Positions 36,201 to 48,200 of a stretch of DNA of 64,000 bases are shown here, one piece after another. Source of the DNA: Scolanthus callimorphus (lineage: Eukaryota; Cnidaria; Anthozoa; Actiniaria; Edwardsiidae); NCBI GenBank assembly GCA_033964015.1, contig CM066923.1, forward strand, positions 21,749,739-21,813,738, written 5' to 3'. The notes below the pieces were generated by a model. It saw only the letters and a list, made by a program, of their open reading frames with translations. It was not told the origin of the DNA and searched no databases. Every line of letters begins with the position of its first letter. Within the stretch, counting starts at the first letter, position 1. A program made the position numbers and the translations under genes.

Positions 36201-39200
36201 GGTCTATCCGTAAATGTACTGGACTATTCCCTCGAAAGCACACGTTGACACAACTTACATGGTTTTGGCAATATTTCCATCCCAAATCCAGTTCAAAATT
36301 CCCTCCTTTGAATATGGATTCCTTTAAGAGCGTGTTTCCCTTCATATTTTACCAACCCTATTCCCGAATAACGAACAAAGTGAATTTTTCTGCGTTAGTT
36401 TTGCACGGCACGTGTCCTTGAGTCAATTTGGTACATTTTCCCAGAATGCCGCGCGCGGCGCCATCTTTTCCGGAATCGTGGATTGCAATTGTTTTCACGA
36501 CAGTCATGTGAAAACCGCTCTATTCATAGTCATATAATAATTTCAGAAAAGGTTGCACCGTACTTCATGGGCGAAGCTAAGAAGAACGAAATTCTCGTGT
36601 TAACCCAGTGTTAAACTTCTTGCGAGCGATATATTTAAGCAATAAAAGTACTTTTCACGTGCTCTCTGCTTTCTTACAAACACGAGGGGGATGTTGGGAG
36701 AACTGATCAAAACTTGAAAGACACGAGCCGAAGGCGAGTGTCTTTCAAGTTTTATCAGTTCGACCAACATTCCCCGAGTGTTTGTAAGAGAGCAGAGAGC
36801 ACGCAGAAAGTATTTTTATTGCTTTTAGAAAATAACATACACATGCGTGACAGCATTGCGTGACAATCGTGTTTCTCAGATCTCTTAGAAACACGCTTTT
36901 TAACCAATCAGAATGCGCACAATGGATGACGTCAAATTTCCTCAAGTACGCTGTAATTTGAATCCGCGAATATCTTTGCGATCCTACATCGAAATGATCT
37001 CACATTTTCATCACATGATGTTGAAAGTATTCTTTGCACGTCTGATTTGTCATTTTTTGATAATTTTGATGTTTTCGGCGTTTGGCAGATTTTGGATACA
37101 ACGTGGTTTTCCCTTCTCTTTCTTCTACAGGCGAATCTAAAAGACATCTTTACCAGTATGGTGTACGGATTGACTCAAGAGCTTCTGAGCATCCGAACAC
37201 ACTTTGAACATAACAAAGAGGATCCCCCGTCACACCCACACCTCCCCCCTGTGGCTAGCAAAGTGCTCTGGCTGAGGGGACTGAAGCTTCACATACAGGT
37301 AATAGAGCCCGGAGAACACCATTCCACAACATCTCGTAAAGATTTCTACTGTAATTACAGCTAAAACCATTGTTTAGTCGCCGTATTTCGCATAAAAGTA
37401 GTATAGTATGCACCGAATTACACTGTATGTTCATTACGCCTGCGCCGGAACAACACGTGGTCCCATTCTCGTACCCAGAGCTCGTCTGCTCGCAGGGGAG
37501 GCTCTGGGGACATCCATTTGAGGGCTTTTGCTGATTGGCTGATTTTGAATGTTGGGGCATGCGCTGAAAGTTGTTTCTCTCAACGGCTCCGTATCAATGC
37601 TCGCGCATGCGTCAGTGGCTGTCACCAGAGCCTCCCCCACGAGGTTACGAGCCGGGGAGCTCTGGGTTCGAGAATGCATGTTGTCCCGTACATGTGGAAC
37701 GACTACAAAGTCAAGCTCTCACTGAACTAGCAGAAAAATAATGAGAATTGGAACGGTATTCATATTTCACCTTTGTAGTTATACTTAAGCATTACAGCAC
37801 AACGTTCTATAACTTTATCGGCGAAATAGAGCACGCGTGATGTTGGGAGACACGAGAACGTTTATCGGTGAATTAGGCCTAATTCATACGTTGATCTTTT
37901 GCCGCGTCAATTCTAATTTGAGTATAAGGTCGACTTAAATTTAATAGAATCGTCTCCGATTCAGACGTCGATCGTAATCTGCCGATCTCAATAAATAAAA
38001 TTGAGCCTATAAGCAGTAGATCATCGGCGTACCGCACAAGATAAGGTGCATTGTGTGTAGTGAACACTGGATTAGAATTGACGCATGAAGAAGAGCGGTG
38101 TTTGAATCAACGCCGATCTTTAGTCGTTTCGAGCGACACAAGCGGTCGTTTTCATCTTGGCGTCGCTCTTAATTCCGTGGCTGATTCATACGTCGATCTT
38201 TTCATGCGCTTATTACAAATAATTAGAATTGACGCGGCAAAAACTCGACGTATGAATTAGGCCTAAGAGCATAGATTTGGACCAATCAGAGTGCGCGTTT
38301 TATCGTAGCTATATTATAAATGTATTTGGATGCCACTTCCTCATATGAACATGTTTTTTTTCAGCAACCCATGGCACGTCTTGGCCGCGTATCTCCTGCG
38401 TCCCTCAAAGGGGACGATGGCTGGAGATTGCGTGACACATACACAGACTTGCTCAAGGACATAGAAAAGTAAATAGAGGATATTACATGGCCGCGCGGAG
38501 ATACGAATTTTACCTTCGAGTGTTGAAAATTTATCTCACGAGTGAGCGCAGCGAACGAGTGAGATAAATTTTTAACACGAGAAGATAAAATTCGTATCTC
38601 CAAGCGGTCATGTAATGTTCTGTTTATTATATAAACATCAATGAAATACCAAATTCAAATTTTATTTGAGTTAAGCTTAAAAATCGAGCATCAGCAAAGG
38701 CAAGTGTGATATTTTCACATGTGAAAATAACATGATATTTTCACGTGTGAAGATATCAAGTTTTCGCGCGGGAGATCACCTGGTATTTCATTGGTGTTTA
38801 TATAATAAGTATTACTATTACTTTTATTTTTATTTTCTCCTTCGAAAATGGTTCTCATGTTTTGTGCGAATTGGCGGGAAAACCTTATTTCCTGATTTCA
38901 CGCCTGGGCCGAATCCGTTAATGTTACGATTATCTGTACAAGACCCAAATAAAGGGGAACAGTATATCGAACTATACGAAATCACAAAGTCAATAGTGAT
39001 CGAGAAATAAACATTCAAGAAGTTCAAAAATTTACAAGATTTGCGTGAAATCCGGACGCAGCGTCCGGCAGCCCATAGAAATCTTATAAAATTATTGCAT
39101 TTTGGAATGACTATGTCTCGATGGGATTTTGTAATAGTTCAACATGCTCTTTCTCTTTATGTGGGCCTCCTTTCGCTAATGGTAATATTAAGGGATTCAC

Positions 39201-42200
39201 TCCGGGTACTCTAAAGCAATACACTCTGATTCTACATATGTGGTCTGTCGCTGATTGTTATCTTTTTCTGAGCAGGTTTCAGAAGAGTATAGAAAACGAT
39301 TGTATTTGGGGTTACTTTACATTTGTCAATCATTTCTATCAACCAATCAAATTTTGAACTCAAAACGCAACTTTTTGTCTGGTGATCACGTGCTCTCCCC
39401 CTGATAGTTATTTTGGCAGACAAATAAACCCGTCACGTGTTCAATGAATGATAGTGGTTTTACTTGGCTTGTGATTTGCTTACAGGGAAACCATTTAGCA
39501 GCAACTTCAAATTTCTCTCGTTTTTGAATGTCTAGGTGTATTACATCAGTCATTTTAAATTTACTATGTTTCGCTTTGTTTTTGTTTAAAGGTGTGAGTC
39601 GGAGACTCTAAATCAGTGGCAAAATGATATCCAGACTGAACTTCGCGTCAAACTGAAGCAACCATTGCTGGTACGTAAGAAGACAAAAAAAAAACCCGGT
39701 CAAAATGTTAAAATTGTTTTTTAGTTGTTTAGTGAGAGTAGCGCGTTGGCGATAACTGATCAATGCATGATGACCAATCAAGCATAAAGCGCAGCTGCCC
39801 ATTAGCTTGTATGACAGAAAAGAGCTTGATAGCCAATCAGCATGGGAGTTACATAAAGCGCGGTTTCCCCGCATTAGCGTGCATCCTAGAAAAGGGCTTG
39901 ATAGCCAATCAGCATGGGTGTTACATAAAGCACGGCTCCCGATTAGTTTGCATCAGGGCTTGATAGCCAATCAGGACTCCCCATTTGCGTGAATGCTACA
40001 ACAGATATTCAATCAGCATGCCTGCTACGGAAGTCAGTAGCCAGTCAGTGAGCGATTTGTTTCTGTAGAGAGCCGACTATTTGATTCTACAAAATATATA
40101 TTTTCTCTTTTTCCAGATCTCGGAAGTAGAGTCAGCAGAGAAGCCACCGATCTTACACGTCAACTTTGACCCCGAGTTATTACTTCTACTCCGCGAAATC
40201 CACTACCTCGCCTCCTCGCCGTTTGATGTTCGACTTCCCGACCAAGTTCGGGTGTTACTTCGGTCTACCGACGACGGCCTCCTGCGCTCGACTGCCGCTC
40301 GGCTCGACACGATTGTCTCTCGGTACAACTCCGTCATGGCGTCGATGGAGGATTTCGAGAAACCTCTGTTTGAGAAAAAGTTGGCCAGGATAGATGAGGT
40401 AACGACTTGATTTCTCAGATAAGATACTGGCGGAAACATGCGAAAATCCTCGCAAAATTTAATTAACGGAACTGTCGTCTTACTTTTGCGCCTTAAGCCC
40501 TGGCCAAACGAAACGCAAGTTCACACAAGTTTTGCTACTTGCATCGACTTGCGCTCGTTTGGCCACCAACTTGCGATGACTTGCGATGATTTGTGTTACC
40601 TTGTTACCACTTTGAACATGTTCAAATTTTCACGCAACTTGCGTCTCGTCTGGCCACCACATCGCAAGTGTACGCAAGTTTACAATTTTCTTCGTTTTCC
40701 AAAATTAAATATATTATAACCAAAACAAGCAATGAAAAGTTGCACTTATACTTCTAGCTGTTACTTACAAGAAATTGGTTGAGATTTCTTAATTTCTTTT
40801 GTCTTTTTTAATAAGAAAAGGCCCAGCTTGAGCGCGCGCTCTGTGTTCGAAAGTGGCGTGATCATGTCGTCAATACCGCGCGGAAAGGAGCATAACACTT
40901 AATGATGACTTACATCAAAGCTTGCATCTCGTTTGGCCACCTCAACCCAAGTGAATGGAAGTCACAACTTGCGCGAAACTGCATTTCGTTTGGCCAGGGC
41001 TTAAGTAAAAAATATCTTGTCGCCAAATAGTAAAGTTTGGTCGCCATATTATAAATCTGGTCGCCATATTATAAATCTGGTCGCCACCTTTTCTGGAAAG
41101 GTAAGTCGCCATTTAGCGACTAGGTTTAAATTATTGGCCATTATTGGCCAAGCCCTAAAAACTAGTCGCCATTCGCGACCATATAGTCGCAGTGTCGAGC
41201 CCTGAATATACAGTCTTAAAAAATTAGATTTATCTAATCTTGTGTTGCGGACGCCCACCATTAGGTGATGGGGGCTCCTGGTCATGTGGCCTGCTCGCAG
41301 GCGTTGGAGAGTAGTTTTAGTTCGAGAAACGCAATTTTGCTTTCGCGTGGCTACCATCTTGGATTTGTGTCGACATGTCCGACATCGCCCCCTCCCCCCG
41401 ATTTTGGCTCTGGCTTAACATTTCTCTGAAAAGGAAAAAAAATTGTATGCCTATCTCAACCGCTCTTCTTACAGCTTCTTCGTCAAGGCCTGTACGAGTA
41501 CTCCTGGAAAGCAGTGGAGTCAGCGGACTTTGTGGAGCATGCGTCGTACCTAGTGTGCGATGATGTACATTTCAATCTTGGCGTCGTCCAGAGCAACTAC
41601 CGTGAGATCTGTAACGTTGCTGGCTCGTGGTCGACCAGCGGTCAGCTTGACGTGTTCACACCGAGGAATCCCTCTGTTACATTCCCGATGGAAAAGCTAC
41701 AAGACCAGCACACGTATGTCCACATTTGTGTCGAATTCGCCTTTGTCTCGGGACCGCCATTATGTTTCCAGAATGACTCGGCAAAGCGGGAAAAAGCAAT
41801 GAGCCAATCAACTTTTTGGTTCTAAAATAAGGAGTACTTTTCGGTAGCTTGGTCAACTTTTGTACCATAAATCCCTGCTTTTCAACGTGAGCAAAATCCG
41901 CTCGCTGCTTGGCCAAATAATGACACCGCTCTGTTTCAAGCATGTCGGGCTATAAAAACTCCCGAATAGGCTCACCAGAAACATATAAGTGAGTTGAAAC
42001 GTGTAACAAACATACATTGCTTTAGTGCCAAGCTGCGGAATGTTCACATAAGCAATTAAACAGATTTTGAAAATAATGTTGTTGCAAGACTTCAAGATGT
42101 TAAATGTTAGCATATTATCACTTACCACTGTTGCTCTACTTTTTTGAGCGAAAAATGAAATATTATGAAGGGAAAACCTGCTTGGATTAGCAGTCCAGAG

Positions 42201-45200
42201 TTCATTAGTGACCAAATATGGTCATAAACTGGCCACGAATAATCCGCAGCTTGGTTCGCCGTTACATGTTTCAACTAAGTTATATGTTTCTGGCTCAACT
42301 CATTGATTTGAACATTCACAAACCTCTCTCATTTCCTATTTTCCTCCTATTTTTTGGACCGAATCTTTCCTTTTTTTCCTATTTTCAACCCTGAAATTCC
42401 TATTTTCCCAAACAACCCTACCGCTTAAAATCCTGCCCACGGTATAACCGTGAGGGCGAACTATTCTATTTCTTTTTGAACAAAAGTTCGCAGGCACCAT
42501 TTAGCTGTAATCACCAATAGGTAACTTCCCCTTTTTCCTGACAATTCAAATAATCCCCTTTCGTCTTGTCTGAAACTGATTTATTTTCGTTTAAACGCAG
42601 AGAGATCTACGAGAACCACAAACATACCATCATGGTTGGGGGTCAGAGAATCCACTCACTTATCCAGTCCACATTCGAGGTAAGATGACATACTACCTAC
42701 AAATGCAGGCCCGTGGCAGGGCGAAACATTCTGGGGGGCCCTAGCCGGTTGAATCAATCTGGGAGGGCCCTAGGAAAGAAAAATATACTTTGCACAAATC
42801 TGGGGGGGGGGGGGGGGGAGGGGGGGGCCCCTGCCCCTCCCCTAGCTACGGGCCTGAAATGTAAGTTTCACAGCAGTCGATGACAGCAAGCAATCTTTGG
42901 ATTTCATATGACGTTATATTCGCGCGTTCATAATTCAAGTGGAGGTCAAAATGATCGCGCGCTCTGAAAGCAAAGAAACTGTTCCGCAAGTGCGCGCGCT
43001 ACTTGTAAATCGAATGATATCAGCAAACAACATAGAAAGCAGGGCTTGAAATTGCACCCGATACAGGCGTAAATACGCCTAAACGTTGCTGTTATGTCTT
43101 GCCCCATGCGAACAAGCGCGCCCCAGTAATCACTATGCTCTTGTATGAAATGCAATTCCTTTTACGCCTAACTTTTTAGACTTAGGCGTAAAATAACGAC
43201 TGTGTTTTCAATTTCTACAGTGTTCTCCTAGTGGATCTACGCCTAGATTTTGATAAATTACACCAGAAGTACACTTATAATGTTGCTTTCCAAATAGAGA
43301 TTATGATTATTTCTTAAGTTCGAGCCCTGGAAAGAGATTAAGTGTTGGTCCATCGGATAAGGTTTCATGTTTCTTGAGATATCTAACGGAAAACTTTGCT
43401 TTGAAAGTCCCAAACGAGTGCAAGTAAATCAATTTTCTTGGGGAGCCATTTTAGGACTTGACTTCCACCTGATTTTATCGGAAATGAAGTTTTGCGCCAA
43501 AAGTCATTTAAACCCAAAAATAGAACAGTTAAAATCTTATTTTTTGACTGCACGTCCTTGTTGCTTTTCGACTAGGATATGTCATATTATCATTTCGAAG
43601 CTCGAAATTTATAGATTGTGACCAGTTTTTGTCAAGTTAGGAGTGATATGCACTCAAAATTGAAATGTTCACATCTTGGATGTACACAGCTTTACAGCTC
43701 ACTGTTTGTATGTTGCGAAAACATTTGCCGATCTGGAGTAATCCGTGTTCCAGTGGTAAAATTCCGGTGCTTCTGCATACTCCAAAGGGGATGTCAGCAA
43801 AGCAATAGTAGCCTTGATTATTTTTGTACACAACGCCTTGCTCCTTTGTTCTCCATCTTCGACTTGTAATTTTTTTTCAAGGTAAACGTTCGTGTTTTTG
43901 TAATGTGATTTCTCTTCTCCTTTCTTCTCCACGTGCGACTTGTAATTGGTTTATTTAAGAACTGTCATCTGCGATTTTGTTATGTTAATTTACTACTTGG
44001 TCACGGTATTTCAGGATCCGGGCCTGCCACCCAGTAAGTGACATATACAGGAAAGGTTCTTCTGCTTCTATCTCTCCTTTACAAGATTCACTAGAACACG
44101 TACGTGATTTGACTAGCACACGATCGGGAAGTCATTCAGGTGCGCGCGCAAAACCGGGTTCGTATATGCACCCGGTACACCAAAACTGAATTATGGATGC
44201 TGGTTTTAAGGATCAGTAGTCATACTTATCACCCTGCTTACGTCAAATGATTATATATCGTAATTTTGTACTTGGGTTAACTCAATTTCGTTCTTCTTAT
44301 TTTCTCACATGACGCTCTACGTGTACAAGCTTGACGGTTGCAACCTTTTATGAAATAGGTGAACACTCCCCCAGACCGCAGTGTCTTTAGCTGGATAGGA
44401 GTTCTTGGTCAATGTTTGAGTACGCGAGTTACTAGTTACAGCTAAAATCGTTGCATCGCGACACGCGTTTTCAAAACATCGATTTATTTTTAGCTTTGCT
44501 GTTAAGCCAGTCAAATCTTATGAGCCAATCAGATTCTTGCCTTGTTTCGCCTAGTGCAGTCGCCTGGCTTTCCGTCGCGACGTTGTCTGGTTTTAGTTCA
44601 GAGGGAAGCCAGTTCACTGCACTAGGCGAAACAGGGCAAGAGTTTCATTGCCTCAGATAGTTATAAAATCCAGGTTCTGCACGAACCTCAAAGGGTATAT
44701 CAGCAAAAGGATGCAAGCCTTGATTGATTTTGTACAAAACAACTCGTTACTTCGTCTTCCATCTGTGATTTGTAATTGGTTTATTCAAGGAAAACCTAAG
44801 TGGTTTTTCTGTCATGCCATGTTTCTACATTATTAAACCCCTTTTATGATCTTGACAAAATTAACTTTACATGGATCTGCGAAATTAATACTAGAAATAA
44901 TCAAGAAACTAATTATATTTCAATGCAAAAATTGCCTTGTTTGAAGTTTGTTTTAACAAACAGAGTTGTTCAAAAACGATGTTGAAAACCTAAGGTAATT
45001 CTTTCTTTCTTTCTTTTTGTTGAAATTCCGCTCAAGTTATTTATCCTCTTGTCTTCCGTTTACAAAGTCGCCCCGGCACTTTGAGTCCGGTGGGCTATTA
45101 GCTTTCGTCTCTGTTAATGTACCCACGTTTGCACTGTTTTTAACCTTTTGTGAACAGCTGTCTTGAGGTTGCAAATAATACACTCCTCTTCTGAATGCTA

Positions 45201-48200
45201 AGCGATCCAGCTCTCTTATCTTAAGCATCCTTGTCCTAGTTTCTGATCGCCAACACCCTGAACAAATTCGTATTTGCTGTCGGAATTCTCTAGAATGTAG
45301 CGAGTAGATTATGGGATTTAATGCCGTGCTTGCCAGTGGACACATACGAATCAGTAAATTTGCCTTTGCATTAGAAGGACTCACAATTAAAATGCCGTAC
45401 AGCGGCATCCAACAAATGATAAAAGTCAAAGCCATTGTGATCAACAACTTAGTCATCTTTTTACGCGCTTTCAAAATCGCGGCATTCGTTCTCGATGCCC
45501 CTGCCTGAAACCAAATTTTATAGATTATTTTCCCATAACAGACACCCATGAAAACACTAGGAGGTATGGTACATGTGAAAAGCAAGAAAACCGTATAGCC
45601 GAATTCCATCTGTAAGATATTGTCCCATTTTTGGATCTCCAGTTGTGTAGCATTGGTATTTTCATTGCGATGTTGTTTGATTATTCCAAACCACGCCATT
45701 GGCGCCGCCAACCCTGTAGATAGAATTATAATAAGGATGCTCACACCTCGTAGAAGTTTCAAACTACAGTGAACCTTGTGTTTGAAGGGTTTAATAATGG
45801 CGAAGTATCTTTCCGCTGCTATTGCGCCGAGGAACATCGAAGACCTCAATCCCAGCGCGAAGAAGCTAAACAATCTGCCATTTTCTACTATCCTCTTTAA
45901 ACTCTCCGTCTTTGAACTATAGCAGTCTATAGTCTGAAAAACAATTGTTAAACCGAAGAATATGTCTGATATTGCAAGCTCGGTGAGAAGAAATATCGAG
46001 GTCTTTTCCTTTAACTTCTTGGTCTTCCAGACTTTTACCATTACGATCACAATAAGTGAGTTTCCGACGAGGTTTGGGAGCATGAAAAACCAACGACTCA
46101 TGCATGTCATGTCCGTAGGATGTAGCATTTTGAACACAAGTGCAACCAGGACCCTCTTCTCAACTATTTTATCTAATAGTAAACCTTTTCGCTAATATTT
46201 CAGAAATAGATGGACTAAACCTCGCACCTAGAAATGAATTAAAATCTCACTTACAAGACGTGCACGCAAAATGTTCTGTTGACATCATTGTTTTTTTGGC
46301 TTTGATTGTACTTAGAAAATGGTTCTCTTTAAAAGCGAAGAAAATTAATTAAAGTTATGAATTCAGAATGTAGGTTTTCCAATAACTATTAGGTTCAGCA
46401 TGATTTGAGTGGCATCTTTTGTTGAAGGACTTGCCATCTTGAGTCTTTCTTAATAATGTGGCCTGCCACAACTTAATTTGAAAAGCTTTAAACCAATCCA
46501 GACTGTCTCGTATTCGTATGAATGATACAACAAAAGGTCTGTTTTATTCCAAATGGTTTTGTGTACCCCTAGAGACTAAGCAATTTACTCTATTAAGGAT
46601 TCTCCGGCAATCTAGAATAATCTGTTTGGCTAGTTAGATATGAATGCGACTTATGTACTTTCGTCAAAACAAGGCCTATTTCTACATGGTGAAGGCGCCA
46701 GCAAGGTTCCGTGGGCTTAAAATCGCTTTCTTAGACATTTCAATATTTTCGCGATCAAAGAAAAAAGCAGCAAAAAAGAGAGAGAAAGAGAGAGAGAGAG
46801 AGAGGGAATACATCCTATAGCCATATTGTGTGCTATCTTAATGTAAAGTAGGCCGACGGAAGCAGCGAATTTATATGCTTTTGTAATCCAATTATGTAGG
46901 AAAGTTAGTTTTTCGTTCTCAATATATAATACTGACTTCATATTACGATTGTCAACCCCATTATCTTTCCTTAGTGGGGCGCTCTTCGTGTTGATGCTAA
47001 TGTGTTCCTTTTATTTCGTAATTCTCATTTTCGTTAGCAAAGGGGATGAATGACATGTTGGGAACATAATTGAAAATGAATTTCTATCCATATTGTGTCC
47101 AACATAGTAGAACGTATACTTATCACGAATTTTGTTCGCGTGTTTGTCACCGAAATTTAAAGGAAGGCTGTCACGATACGCGCATGCTACATATATATTT
47201 AGAAAATAACACCTATGTTGTATTGTGAATGTGCGCATTCTGATTGGTTAAAAAGCGTGTTTGTAAGAGACCTGAGAAACACGATTGTCACGCAACGCTG
47301 TCGCGCGTGTGTATGTTATTTTCTAAAAGCAATAAAAATACTTTCTGCGTGCTTTCTGGTTTCTTACAAACACTCAGGGAATGTTGGTCGAACTGATAAA
47401 ACTTGAAAGACACCTTCGGCTCGTGTCTTTCAAGTTTTGATCAGTTCTCCCAACATCCCCCTCGTGTTTGTAAGAAAGCAGAGAGCACGCTTAAAGTACG
47501 ATACTTTTTTGTTTTGAGATGCGCAGAACAGCTAAAAAAATCGAGTCCCATAATAGACCTCCCCAGACTGAGCGCGGCATTTTTGTTTTTTTGTGTGGGA
47601 TGCTTCCATATTTATTTATACAACAACGCGCGCGTTTCTCGAATTCTGATTGGCTCTCAGCCATGGGTACATAAAAGTATATACCACGGTACCCATGTTT
47701 TTGATCGGCTGTCCGATAACCGGCGATGTTCGACTGATTTGTTCCATAAAATGTAGCACAATTTTGGTGGGTCATTTGTCGATTTTCATCCGGCTCGAAG
47801 GACCATTGTCGTAATCCCTTCGCTTATGAAGCCACGAACATAATAACGACAAGACAATAGCTGGGTGTGACATTGCCGATTGCTTGGTGAACAGCGTGCA
47901 ATCAACATTTATTGTTCAATATATACTACGTTATATTTTACAAAGAAAAATTACAATAATAATAAACATGACTGAATGTGCAAGAATGCTATCGTATCCA
48001 ATAGAATAGAATTTCTATAAAAATGTATTTGAAAACTATGTTTACAACCATATGACTAAGAAATACATAAATCCGTACACTGCGCGCGAAAAACCCACTG
48101 GGATAAAACCCACTTCTTTGGGACAAAAACTCAGTGTGAAACGGACCCTGCTCGCAAAAAAACAGTGTACAACTCCGAGGGCTAGAGTTTTAATCCTAAC

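Larger units (their letters stand above)
30622..36520. mobile_element. Candidate 5.9-kb element bounded by TA-MITE family termini
   Basis: Left end GAGCGGATTTCACATGACTG (30622) and right end CATGTGAAAACCGCTC (36520) are each flanked by TA. A further inverted block follows inside: 30831-30964 against 36361-36486, both with CAATCCACGATTCCGG, GATGGCGCCGCGCGCGGC and TCACTTTGTTCGTTATTCGG in mirrored order. The interior carries later insertions (32333-32655, 34808-34918, 35186-35363). No transposase-like frame was recognised. Two unrelated small elements with a shared flank would be the alternative. Confidence 0.6.

Noticed and set aside
40166..40455. Other-frame and minus-strand ORFs over dynein exon 15
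   Set aside because: Shadows of a GC-rich real exon.
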